Assembly (NCBI RefSeq): GCF_038049935.1
Contig: NZ_CP145886.1
Location: 2,860,501 to 2,924,500 of the forward strand
DNA: 64,000 nt
Source of the DNA: Rossellomorea sp. y25
GTDB taxonomy: Bacteria; Bacillota; Bacilli; Bacillales; Bacillaceae_B
Direction: 5' to 3'
Under the pieces are notes generated by a model. It saw only the letters and a program-made list of their open reading frames with translations. It was not told the DNA's origin and searched no databases. Below, piece after piece: positions 17,383-25,856 of the stretch; positions within the stretch are counted from its first letter, which is position 1, and every line of letters starts with the position of its first letter. The translations under genes and the position numbers were made by a program.

Positions 17383-18309
17383 ATGAGAAAGAAACTTGCC
17401 ATCCTTGGCGGTACCCTTTCGTCCATAGGGCTGCTTGGGATTTACATTACGAATCGTTTTATGTACTTACCGAAAAAGGGAGATGACTTTATCCGGTCTC
17501 GTGAAACAGGATCGACCAGGCTGATAGAAGAGGATTATGCCTCACTTCCTAAAGAAGAGGTGCTGATCCCTTCACAATACGGATATGACATTAAAGCGAT
17601 TTTTGTGAAGCCTCACCCCCATAAAAAATTCATGATCTTTTCCCATGGGGTTACAGAAAACAAGTGGAATTCGATCAAGTATATGAACCTTTTCATCAAA
17701 CAAGGATTCAATGCTGTGATTTATGACCATCGCCGGCATGGGGAGTCCGGCGGGAAGACGACAAGTTACGGATATTTTGAAAAATATGATTTAAAGGCTG
17801 TTGTAGATGAGTTGATCCGACGGGAAGGCGAGGACGTTTTCTTCGGAATCCACGGGGAGTCCATGGGTGCAGCTACTCTGCTTTTATATGCAGGCAGTGT
17901 GGAAGATCGGGCAGATTTTTATATTGCCGATTGCCCTTTTTCCGACTTTGGTGAACAGCTTGCCTATCGTATGAGCGTAGAAGTGAAGATGCCTGCAAAA
18001 TTTCTCCTACCCCTCGTTGGCGGCACCCTAAAGCTGCGACAAGGTTACACATTAAAGGATCTATCACCGATATCGGTTGTTCAAAACATCAGAAAACCCG
18101 TGTTGTTTCTCCACAGCACAAATGATGACTTTATCCTTCCTCAAATGACAAAGGATTTATTTGAAAAAAAACAGGGACCTAAAGAACTGTTTCTCGATTT
18201 TCGGGGCACTCATGCTCAATCGTATAATGACAACCCTGAGGAATATGAACAAGTGATTCAACGGTTTCTTCACCAATTTGTATTAAATGAAAGGGATGAT
18301 GTCTCTTGA
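17383..18309 (+). CDS. yqkD: Alpha/beta hydrolase YqkD
   Basis: A 308-residue alpha/beta hydrolase with an N-terminal membrane anchor (LAILGGTLSSIGLLGIYIT). The nucleophile elbow is GIHGESMGA; YDHRRHGESGGKTTSYG precedes it, and the catalytic Asp and His lie in HSTNDDFILP and FRGTHAQSY. It aligns closely with B. subtilis YqkD; substrate unknown. The frame is open upstream to 17359, but GAGGTG is properly spaced from the ATG at 17383. Its stop overlaps the start of the next gene. Confidence 0.9.
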   Translation: MRKKLAILGGTLSSIGLLGIYITNRFMYLPKKGDDFIRSRETGSTRLIEEDYASLPKEEVLIPSQYGYDIKAIFVKPHPHKKFMIFSHGVTENKWNSIKYMNLFIKQGFNAVIYDHRRHGESGGKTTSYGYFEKYDLKAVVDELIRREGEDVFFGIHGESMGAATLLLYAGSVEDRADFYIADCPFSDFGEQLAYRMSVEVKMPAKFLLPLVGGTLKLRQGYTLKDLSPISVVQNIRKPVLFLHSTNDDFILPQMTKDLFEKKQGPKELFLDFRGTHAQSYNDNPEEYEQVIQRFLHQFVLNERDDVS

Positions 18310-19229
18310 TTCCAACTGATTTCAGATCAAAAATGCAAACCATGTATGGCGATTCAGGTGCAGTGTGGATTTCGAACGTGGAAGATCTACTGAAGTCTTT
18401 AAAAAATCGGTTCCATTTAACCTTCAGTGAGCCTTTTTCATTAAGCTATAACTTTGTGGTGCCGGTCCAGATCGGGCGTGAACGGGATGCCGTTCTAAAG
18501 GTCGGGTATCCGAACAACGATTTTTCCAATGAGTTTCATGCGCTTCAGGATTTCCAAGGGAAGGGCATGGTGGAGGTCATAGATTTTCATAAGGAAGAGG
18601 GGTGGATCCTGTTAGATCGCCTCACACCGGGCACTTCCCTTCACTCCGTTGAGGATGAAAAAGAGGTCCTGCATGTATTGTCCCGTGTTGCTCATCGTTT
18701 ATGGCATAAGCCCGCGATCCTTCACGCATACCCTACCGTTCAATCCTGGTCAAATGGAATTGGGCGGCTGCGTGAAAAATTCAACGGAGGAAGTGGACCC
18801 TTACCTGAAGAGCTCGTCTTAAAAGCTGAAAACCTCTTTCCTGAGTTGCTCAGTACTTCCACAGATCTCTTTCTTCTACACGGTGATCTGCATCATGGAA
18901 ATATTCTCTACTCGGAATCTTCCGGCTGGACGGCCATCGATCCTAAAGGGCTTATCGGCGAGAGAGAATATGACTGCATTCAGTTCATGTTGAATGAATG
19001 GAAGAAATGGGATGTGCCATTAGAACTGCTTCAATACAGGACCCGGACAATCGCTTCCCTTCTTTCCCTCTCTTATGAACGGTTGATTCAATACGGGTTT
19101 TGTCACTCGGTCCTATCTGCGTGCTGGTCTGTAGAGGATGCGATGGGTGGGTGGACGACTGGGCTTTCATTGGCCCGAATGTTTGAGGAGTTGATGAAGG
19201 AGAATGAGCTGACCCTTAAATTCTCCTAA
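18306..19229 (+). CDS. APH-family kinase (APH(6)/hydroxyurea type)
   Basis: A 307-residue phosphotransferase of the aminoglycoside/hydroxyurea kinase fold (PF04655-like). The catalytic loop is LLHGDLHHGNILY and the metal-binding segment AIDPKGLIGEREYD. TTG at 18306 overlaps the yqkD stop codon as TTGA and is the likely start; an ATG at 18333 is the alternative. Relatives include streptomycin 6-kinases, but membership alone does not show resistance; the natural substrate is unknown. Translational coupling to the hydrolase suggests a shared pathway. Confidence 0.85.
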   Translation: MIPTDFRSKMQTMYGDSGAVWISNVEDLLKSLKNRFHLTFSEPFSLSYNFVVPVQIGRERDAVLKVGYPNNDFSNEFHALQDFQGKGMVEVIDFHKEEGWILLDRLTPGTSLHSVEDEKEVLHVLSRVAHRLWHKPAILHAYPTVQSWSNGIGRLREKFNGGSGPLPEELVLKAENLFPELLSTSTDLFLLHGDLHHGNILYSESSGWTAIDPKGLIGEREYDCIQFMLNEWKKWDVPLELLQYRTRTIASLLSLSYERLIQYGFCHSVLSACWSVEDAMGGWTTGLSLARMFEELMKENELTLKFS

Positions 19230-19248
19230 GAGTCAGCTTCGTTTCTAT

Positions 19249-19581
19249 TTATTCCCCTGGAAACAATAGAAAGTTCATTCTCCCATTAATGATCTGCCCA
19301 GGGCTTTTTAATTGAAATGTGTTACTTTGTGAAGAAAAATCAATTTTCAGTTTTTCATCGAGGAAAACCATCTTTGATCTTTCTACGAGGATCGGATAGC
19401 TGTTCGTTTCTATCTTTATATCTTCACCTTCAACAGGGTGATGGACAAACCATAAGGTAGGAATACCGCTTACAACACAGCCGCAGCCTTCTGTATCGTA
19501 TTTCAATTTCAGGTGACCATTTTGGGTCCCTATTCTATCTTGAATCTTTTGGGTTGCTTCGTTCGTTAGTTCGATTTTCAT
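19249..19581 (-). CDS. yqkB: HesB/IscA-like Fe-S biosynthesis-domain protein YqkB
   Basis: A 110-residue protein with the Fe-S_biosyn (HesB/IscA) core: MKIELTNEATQKI at the N-terminus and DTEGCGCVVSGIPTLW. It lacks the paired C-terminal CGC cysteines of true A-type scaffolds, as in the YqkB/YneR subgroup, so cluster carriage is uncertain. Start at 19581 (MKIELT) chosen over the longer frame. It is convergent with the APH-type gene and divergent from a CDGSH gene. Confidence 0.8.
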   Translation of the reverse strand: MKIELTNEATQKIQDRIGTQNGHLKLKYDTEGCGCVVSGIPTLWFVHHPVEGEDIKIETNSYPILVERSKMVFLDEKLKIDFSSQSNTFQLKSPGQIINGRMNFLLFPGE

Positions 19582-19711
19582 TCGACGACCTCCTCTATCC
19601 CTTATCCTATCACATTTCATTTGTTTCCTTTAGAATATTGCATTTTTCCTGTTTTCAATTTACTATCGATAAGGGGGATTCTTTTGTATTTTCTAGAAAG
19701 GGTGGTTTTTC

Positions 19712-19927
19712 ATGGCAAAAGCTCAAATTAAAGTGAATGATAATGGTTCTTTTCGTGTAAGCGGTGACGTGGAGCTAATTGACGCTGACGGAAATGTATT
19801 TCCAACGAAACAAGTGTTTACCCTTTGCCGTTGTGGCTTATCTACAAACATGCCGTTTTGTGACGCATCTCATAAAGGAAAATTCGAATCATGTGTGCGG
19901 GCAGAAAAAGTATTGGACGAAGAGTAA
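19712..19927 (+). CDS. CDGSH iron-sulfur domain protein
   Basis: A 71-residue protein with the CDGSH-type cluster motif: Cys-Arg-Cys-Gly-Leu-Ser-Thr-Asn-Met-Pro-Phe-Cys-Asp-Ala-Ser-His, giving the 3Cys-1His ligands of a [2Fe-2S] cluster. The role is probably electron transfer or redox sensing; the partner is unknown. It is divergent from yqkB, another Fe-S-related gene, and ends at a perfect bidirectional terminator. Confidence 0.9.
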   Translation: MAKAQIKVNDNGSFRVSGDVELIDADGNVFPTKQVFTLCRCGLSTNMPFCDASHKGKFESCVRAEKVLDEE

Positions 19928-19934
19928 ATGGAAT

Positions 19935-19972
19935 GAAAAGAGAGACTTCACCCTTGTGAAGTCTCTCTTTTC
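19935..19972. terminator. Bidirectional terminator (CDGSH gene / yolD)
   Basis: GAAAAGAGAGACTTCAC (19935-19951) and GTGAAGTCTCTCTTTTC (19956-19972) form a perfect 17-bp stem with a four-base loop. Confidence 0.9.
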
Positions 19973-19981
19973 ATGGGGCTG

Positions 19982-20314
19982 TCAATCGAAAAAGCGAATG
20001 TCCACAACGCTTGCAAGTGGAATATAGTGTACGTCTTCGAACCTGTCTACGACGTGCAGCTTCCCTTCCAGTGAGTCGACGTGGTGAACGGTTCCAATCG
20101 ATAATTGATGACGGTGCTTTACATAGTGAGTAATCGACACCAATTTGCCAAACTCCATCGCCTCTGACACGACTTCATTCATCCTGACCAGTTCCTGCTC
20201 GTCAAGTTCGATCCTCTTCTCGTGCGTATCTTCCTTTGCCCAATCCCTTAGGAGCTTCACATGCTCCGGCAGCATCATAGATGTCCATTTGATTCTTCCT
20301 CGATCGCGGATCAA
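19982..20314 (-). CDS. YolD-like protein
   Basis: A 110-residue YolD-family protein starting MIRDRGRIKWTSMMLPEHV, the family signature. TTG at 20314 lies eight bases after AGGAGG and gives the usual N-terminus; a GTG three codons upstream overlaps that site. YolD proteins are routinely paired with UvrX-type Y-family polymerases, as here, and are thought to act as accessory factors; the exact function is not known. Confidence 0.88.
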   Translation of the reverse strand: MIRDRGRIKWTSMMLPEHVKLLRDWAKEDTHEKRIELDEQELVRMNEVVSEAMEFGKLVSITHYVKHRHQLSIGTVHHVDSLEGKLHVVDRFEDVHYIPLASVVDIRFFD

Positions 20315-20335
20315 CTCTCTCACCTCCTATATTTA

Positions 20336-21598
20336 TTACGATTTATGTCCACCCACCAGGCGGGCACGATGCCTTGCTGTTCCTGCTTCTGTATAGGATA
20401 CGGCCCGGAGAAGGGCTGCCGATCCATATTTATTTCGGATGCGGTCCACTACATACCCTAGCTCCCGCTTCTCCCATCGATTCGGCTCGAACAAAGAAAT
20501 CTGCAAGGCTCCATCATCTACAATATTTGAAAGAGCGATGTTGATTTTCCGTACAGTTTTCCCGTTGTAATTCTCTTCGAATAACTCCAGGCATACACGA
20601 TATAAATCCATGGTGATATTGGTCGGCTCCTCGATGGTCCGCGACCGGTGAAACCCTCCACCAAATTCTTCGTGACTGTAACCGACGCCAAAGCTTATTG
20701 TTCTCCCCGACTTGCGATGGGTGCGGGCGCGTCTGGCGACTTCTTCACACATTTCTAAAATGACACGTTTGATTTCCTCTTTCTCCTTATAATCGCGAAG
20801 CAGGATCTGCCCCTTGCCAAAGCTGATTTGACCATCCATGATCGGAGCTCCTATTTCAGATAAATCAACTCCCCATGCGTGGTAATAGAGTTGATTTCCC
20901 ATAACGCCGAACTTGGCCTCCAGCTTCTCCAGGTCATACTGCGCCAATTGGCCAATAGAGAAAATCCCCATGCGATTGAGCGTCTTTTCGAGGCGCCCGC
21001 CAATCCCCCACATTTCACGTAAAGGCGATAGCGGCCACAGCTTTTCCGGAACGTCTTCATAGGTCCATTCGGCAATACCCTCTTTTTTTGCTTCAAGATC
21101 CAGGCACAACTTAGACAACAGCATATTGGGACCGATTCCTATGGCGCACGGCAGCTGAAACTCCCTTTCCATATCATCTCTGATTTTACGTGCAACAGTC
21201 GTGGCATCTCCCCAGAGATTCGTCGCTCCATCAATCTTGATAAAGCTTTCGTCCACGCTATACGTATGAATGGCATCTTTCGGTACGTAGCGGTGGAATA
21301 ACCGGGTCAATTCAGTCGATATCCTGACATACGTCGCCATTTTCGGCTCTACAAGCCGGATGCGCGGATCCTTTGGGATTTCAAACATCCGCGAGCCCGT
21401 TTTGATCCCAAAGTCCTTCTTCAACCTGGGTGATGCCGCTAACACAATACTTCCTTGGCGGTCCCTATCCCCTACTACAGCCAAATGGCATTCAAGGGGA
21501 TCAAGACCCAGCATGACAGCCGAACAGCTAGCATAAAAGCTCTTCATATCGATGCACAGAATCTTGTGGTGTGGCAGCACACTGTAATCGACAGTCAT
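20336..21598 (-). CDS. uvrX: Y-family DNA polymerase UvrX/YqjW
   Basis: A 420-residue translesion polymerase of the UmuC-like branch. Catalytic carboxylates lie in LCIDMKSFYAS and in YSVDESFIKIDG; the little-finger domain follows after GIGGRLEKTLNRMGI. It resembles B. subtilis YqjW and phage SP-beta UvrX. GGAGG precedes the ATG at 21598; the open frame upstream contains the LexA box. It is followed by yolD, and both should be SOS-induced. Confidence 0.92.
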   Translation of the reverse strand: MTVDYSVLPHHKILCIDMKSFYASCSAVMLGLDPLECHLAVVGDRDRQGSIVLAASPRLKKDFGIKTGSRMFEIPKDPRIRLVEPKMATYVRISTELTRLFHRYVPKDAIHTYSVDESFIKIDGATNLWGDATTVARKIRDDMEREFQLPCAIGIGPNMLLSKLCLDLEAKKEGIAEWTYEDVPEKLWPLSPLREMWGIGGRLEKTLNRMGIFSIGQLAQYDLEKLEAKFGVMGNQLYYHAWGVDLSEIGAPIMDGQISFGKGQILLRDYKEKEEIKRVILEMCEEVARRARTHRKSGRTISFGVGYSHEEFGGGFHRSRTIEEPTNITMDLYRVCLELFEENYNGKTVRKINIALSNIVDDGALQISLFEPNRWEKRELGYVVDRIRNKYGSAALLRAVSYTEAGTARHRARLVGGHKS

Positions 21599-21626
21599 AT
21601 CCTCGTCCTCCATTTTACCTAAAATA

Positions 21627-21640
21627 GAACAAACGTTCTC
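21627..21640 (-). promoter_or_regulatory. LexA (DinR) box of uvrX
   Basis: AGAACAAACGTTCT contains GAAC-N4-GTTC, the Bacillus SOS box core, 29-42 bases upstream of the uvrX start. Confidence 0.8.
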
Positions 21641-21716
21641 ATATAGTATATCTATGATTCTAACCGAATATACGTTCCCTTTCAACTTAAATAAATGGAA
21701 ATGGAGAGAATAACAA

Positions 21717-21840
21717 GAAAAGCGGAGGCGGCTTGAGCAGGACCGACAAGCATAAGGCGAACATACCGGAAAGGCGCTCTTTGCCTTTTTGGTATGTTTG
21801 ACTTATGACCTCGAGCCTCTAAGCCCTGCAGCTGGATCAA
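21717..21840 (-). repeat. Three-tier palindromic repeat, copy A
   Basis: A 124-base unit starting GAAAAGCGGAGGCGGC. The inner hairpin is CATAAG/CTTATG, AACATACC/GGTATGTT and AAAGGC/GCCTTT. It differs from copy B by one base over the right 100 bases, but its left outer arm (AGCAGGACC) does not pair with its right outer arm, unlike every other complete copy. This suggests recent duplication of the neighbouring unit. Confidence 0.85.
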
Positions 21841-21964
21841 GAAAAGCGGAAGGGCTTTGCCTAGAGGCGACAAGCATAAGGCGAACATACCGGAAAGGCG
21901 CTTTTTGCCTTTTTGGTATGTTTGACTTATGACCTCGAGCCTCTAAGCCCTGCAGCTGGATCAA
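21841..21964 (-). repeat. Three-tier palindromic repeat, copy B
   Basis: Tandem with copy A, period 124. The outer stem TAGAGGC/GCCTCTA, linkers GACAAG and ACCTCGA, and the inner arms as in copy A are all paired. Minus-strand orientation equals that of the 41-kb and 63-kb copies read on the plus strand. Confidence 0.88.
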
Positions 21965-22000
21965 GAAAAGCGGAAGGGGCTCGCCCTGGGGCGACAAGCA
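21965..22000 (-). repeat. Truncated palindromic repeat, copy C
   Basis: GAAAAGCGGAAGG, a diverged arm and GCGACAAGCA follow copy B in the same register, then similarity stops at about 22000. It holds only the left arm. Apart from these repeats and the LexA box, 21599-22119 contains nothing I recognise. Confidence 0.75.
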
Positions 22001-22119
22001 ATCAGGGTCACACCAAAGTCAAATTCTGTCGATATTTTTGTTATGAAATTCATAGTCGCATTTTCCTATAATTGCTAAAATTCTAATGAACACAAATTGT
22101 CAGGGCGAGGAGGAGTAAC

Positions 22120-22422
22120 ATGGCGAAAGTGATTGTGATGTATGAAAAGCCAAAGGATCAGGAAGGGTTCGAGGAATATTACTTCAACACCCATATGCCG
22201 ATAGCTGGAAAGGTTCCTCATGTAAAAAATGCGAATGTACAGCGGGTGTTATCCAATCAAAATACGGATTTGTCACTCTACTTAATAACGGAGATCGAAT
22301 TTGAAAACAAAGCAGATATGAAAGAAGCGTTTAATTCTGAAGAATGGAAAGCGGTTGGAGACGATGTTCCGAACTTCATGAAATACTTAGAGAAACCACC
22401 GATTATCACCATAGTCGATTAA
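22120..22422 (+). CDS. EthD-family protein
   Basis: A 100-residue dimeric alpha/beta ferredoxin-like (EthD) protein: MAKVIVMYEKPKDQEGFEEY followed by THMPIAGKVPHV is the family pattern. Relatives act in ether degradation or as small monooxygenase/reductase accessory proteins; no substrate can be inferred. AGGAGG precedes the ATG. It sits directly after the palindromic repeat cluster. Confidence 0.8.
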   Translation: MAKVIVMYEKPKDQEGFEEYYFNTHMPIAGKVPHVKNANVQRVLSNQNTDLSLYLITEIEFENKADMKEAFNSEEWKAVGDDVPNFMKYLEKPPIITIVD

Positions 22423-22486
22423 GAATACTTACTCTGCCAAAAATAAGAAAAGCCAAAATCAACGTGTGATTTTGGCCATTTTCCCA

Positions 22487-23284
<798 letters not shown>

Positions 23285-24139
23285 TTAATCTTTCGTAAAG
23301 CCTAATAGAACACCGCCGATAATGATAAGAACACACCCTGCAATGACGAGAAGGATTTGCTTTTTGGATTTCTTTTCACCTAAGAAAAACAAACCTCCAA
23401 GAGTAGAAATCACGATTCCCGTTTGAGATAGGGAAAAGCTTGTAGCCACTCCGATCCGTGGAAGAGCCAGAAGCAATCCCAGATTCCCCGTTGCCCACAT
23501 AAGACCGGTTAAAATATTGCGTATAGTATATTTTGTAAAGGGCCTATGCCTGAAAGTAATGACAACCGCCCCAATAAACATTCCAATCGCCTGTGGTAAA
23601 ATGGCTTCCCAGCCGTCAATATCAAACCATCTTAAAATGACGACATAGGCTATGTATCCACAGCTGGATAGCAATAAAGTTAGTAAACCCTTTTTAAGCT
23701 GAGATTGATCATCACCCTCGGATTTTTGAGTGAATGAGGTTAATACAACACCAATAATAAGAGCTAAAACGGCCCCGCTTCCGAGGAGGATCGTCTCTGT
23801 TGTTTTCCATTCTTTAAACACTAGAACGCCGAAAAGAGTCGTTCCAATCAGCTGCATTCCCGTTGAAATCGGAACGGTTTTCGCAACTCCGATGAACTTT
23901 ACACTCGCTAACTGATTGACTTGACCGACTGCCCAGAAGACGCCTGAAATGAAGCCGATCCCCCACACAAATAACGTCAATTCCGGTGATTTGATGAAGA
24001 AAATGCCTATGGCAAACAGCAAGGAACCAATGGTAATTCCAACCGTTTGGCTATAAGCATTCCCTCCAAGTTTTACACTTACAAACACAAGACTTCCCCA
24101 TGCTACTGCGGGGATCAGGGCCAAAAGAATCCCTATCAT
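23285..24139 (-). CDS. glcU: Glucose uptake protein GlcU
   Basis: A 284-residue membrane protein of the GRP/RhaT-like drug/metabolite transporter family with about ten predicted transmembrane helices (first: IGILLALIPAVAWGSLVFV). Together with Gdh it imports and oxidises glucose without phosphorylation. ATG at 24139 has AAAGGA nearby; a TTG eight codons upstream is possible. A strong GGAGG followed by an out-of-frame ATG lies about 35 bases upstream, which is odd. Confidence 0.92.
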   Translation of the reverse strand: MIGILLALIPAVAWGSLVFVSVKLGGNAYSQTVGITIGSLLFAIGIFFIKSPELTLFVWGIGFISGVFWAVGQVNQLASVKFIGVAKTVPISTGMQLIGTTLFGVLVFKEWKTTETILLGSGAVLALIIGVVLTSFTQKSEGDDQSQLKKGLLTLLLSSCGYIAYVVILRWFDIDGWEAILPQAIGMFIGAVVITFRHRPFTKYTIRNILTGLMWATGNLGLLLALPRIGVATSFSLSQTGIVISTLGGLFFLGEKKSKKQILLVIAGCVLIIIGGVLLGFTKD

Positions 24140-24182
24140 ACATCCACATCCTTTTTCCAACAATAGTCATAGTTTTCCTCCG

Positions 24183-24212
24183 AAACAAAAATTCTAGCCG
24201 TTTAGGCTAGAA
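24183..24212 (-). terminator. Terminator-like hairpin upstream of glcU
   Basis: TTCTAGCC (24192-24199) pairs with GGCTAGAA (24205-24212); read on the minus strand a U-run follows (24186-24191). It lies only about 45 bases before the glcU start, so it ends a short upstream transcript or acts as a leader attenuator. Confidence 0.6.
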
Positions 24213-24428
24213 AATCATAAATATTTCCCGCTCCATGATGCATACCCTTATTTTGTCCGGTATAACCTCAAGGTGAGGTGAAAATATGAAGAATGGATCA
24301 TGAAGATGATTGACAAGACGTTTTAACAATTTGAACATACGAAAGGTTAGCGCATTTACATGGAGAATCCGTCTCTCGTAACGATAGCGATCCTGGATCA
24401 GCTGGGGAAAATAAAAACATTTGATCAC
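24207..24428 (-). other. Unassigned 220-base segment between two terminators
   Basis: The segment is bounded by the terminator-like hairpin before glcU and the bidirectional terminator after the lipoprotein gene. A 73-codon frame fills it on the minus strand, from a GTG with no clear ribosome binding site, ending exactly at the hairpin. I do not recognise the peptide. It could be a small gene, an sRNA or a regulated glcU leader. Confidence 0.3.
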
Positions 24429-24472
24429 AAAGAAGAAAGCATTGGTCTATAAACCAATGCTTTCTTCTTTGT
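24427..24472. terminator. Bidirectional terminator after lipoprotein gene
   Basis: A 20-bp stem with a six-base loop: ACAAAGAAGAAAGCATTGGT pairs with ACCAATGCTTTCTTCTTTGT. It touches the stop codon of the lipoprotein gene. Confidence 0.85.
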
Positions 24473-24996
24473 CATTTTGTAGATGTATGTATGGGCACAA
24501 TCACCCGGTTATTGTCCACATTCACAATGACATGGACATCTCTGTCGATGGAAAGATCTTTGAATCGTAATGAATATAAGCCGGTGGGATTTTTTTCAAC
24601 GGATTGGATGACCACCTGTGAAAACCGGGGATCTTTCATGACTAATCTGACCGCACTACCCTCGGTTTTACTTTGTTGATCCGTCAGAAAAACCAATTGA
24701 TCTGCAGAAGCTCTTCGGGGGTAGGACTCCTGGAGCTCACCATCAAACGTCACACTCACTTTTTTGCCTATCTCTATGTCATCTTTATGTAGTTTTTTAT
24801 CTTTGTCTGTCTTCATGAGGGTTTGGTCATTGAAAGAAAACCAAACATCATTAATAAGCACTTGATCGCTTTCAAGCTGGGTGACAAAGCCTATGAAATT
24901 TGCGCTGGCTTGAGATGTACTTACAGATGTTGAAGGACCACAACCGGTAAATAGAAAACAGAAACAAATGATCAGAACAGGCAAACACTTCTTCAT
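24472..24996 (-). CDS. Putative lipoprotein, DUF3221-like
   Basis: A 174-residue exported protein: signal peptide MKKCLPVLIICFCFLF then lipobox FTGC at about residue 19. After a Ser/Thr linker, FIGFVTQLESDQVLINDVWF resembles the OB-like DUF3221 domain of several Bacillus lipoproteins. Function is unknown. It appears to be a single-gene unit. Confidence 0.75.
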   Translation of the reverse strand: MKKCLPVLIICFCFLFTGCGPSTSVSTSQASANFIGFVTQLESDQVLINDVWFSFNDQTLMKTDKDKKLHKDDIEIGKKVSVTFDGELQESYPRRASADQLVFLTDQQSKTEGSAVRLVMKDPRFSQVVIQSVEKNPTGLYSLRFKDLSIDRDVHVIVNVDNNRVIVPIHTSTK

Positions 24997-25045
24997 AGAC
25001 TCCCCCCTTATTAGATTAGACGAATGAGAGTATGGTTTGGTTTCA

Positions 25046-25840
25046 CTATTTTTTGAAGAAAAGGTTATTTCCTACTTTTTCGACAAAAGATGGGAATAGT
25101 TGATAAATGACGCTCCCCATATTCATCCATCGTGGCAAATTGATTTCCCTCCTATTGGTAAAAAGGGCTTCCACGACTTTTTGAGCGACGTATGCAGGAT
25201 CAAGCATAAACTTTTCTACATTCTTCACATACGTCCCGGATTCATCGGCAATGGAGAAAAAATCTGTGGCAATCGGCCCAGGATTAACCGCTGTCACCTT
25301 TACCCCGTATCTTTTGGCTTCCAATCTCAGGCTATTTGTATATCCTAACACAGCATGCTTAGAGGCAGAGTACGCACTCGACTTTGGTGAAGCGAACTTA
25401 CCTGCCTGAGAGGCAATGTTAATGATATGACCAGAACCTTGTTCACGCATATAGGGAAGGACTTCTCCCGTACATGCCATGAGTCCAAGAACATTCACGT
25501 CCATCATTCCCTTCACATCCTGAAATGATGTTTCATGTGCTTCCTGGAATATTCCATACCCTGCGTTATTGATCAATGCATGGATCGGGCCAAAGTCTTT
25601 CAGGATGGCCTGGAATGTACGGGGGATTTCGTCGTAATCCGTTACATTTAACGGATACACTTCCACCTTACAATTGTATTCGGTTATAAGCCTCTCTTTT
25701 AATGCTTCAAGCAAATGGACACGGCGTGCAATCAAGGCAAGATTTCCGCCGTTTTCTACAACTTTGATGGCCATTTGTTCTCCGATTCCTCCAGAGGCAC
25801 CGGTAATCACAATGGTTTTTCCTTTTATTCTACTGTTCAT
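25046..25840 (-). CDS. yqjQ: Short-chain dehydrogenase YqjQ
   Basis: A 264-residue classical SDR: TGASGGIGEQMA nucleotide site, NNAGYG, Ser in NIASQAG, YSASKHA (Tyr-x3-Lys) and NPGPIATDFF. It matches B. subtilis YqjQ in type and position, next to yqjP and near proI. The substrate is unknown. It follows yqjP by 16 bases and is probably co-transcribed. Confidence 0.88.
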   Translation of the reverse strand: MNSRIKGKTIVITGASGGIGEQMAIKVVENGGNLALIARRVHLLEALKERLITEYNCKVEVYPLNVTDYDEIPRTFQAILKDFGPIHALINNAGYGIFQEAHETSFQDVKGMMDVNVLGLMACTGEVLPYMREQGSGHIINIASQAGKFASPKSSAYSASKHAVLGYTNSLRLEAKRYGVKVTAVNPGPIATDFFSIADESGTYVKNVEKFMLDPAYVAQKVVEALFTNRREINLPRWMNMGSVIYQLFPSFVEKVGNNLFFKK

Positions 25841-25856
25841 TTATCGTCACATCTTT

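Noticed and set aside
18306..19229. Acquired antibiotic resistance gene
   Set aside because: The APH fold is common among housekeeping kinases of bacilli, the gene is coupled to yqkD, and no mobile element is nearby.
21682..21997. 64-68-codon minus-strand frames over the palindromic repeats
   Set aside because: They read through hairpin arms, repeat each other only because the DNA is duplicated, and lack ribosome binding sites.
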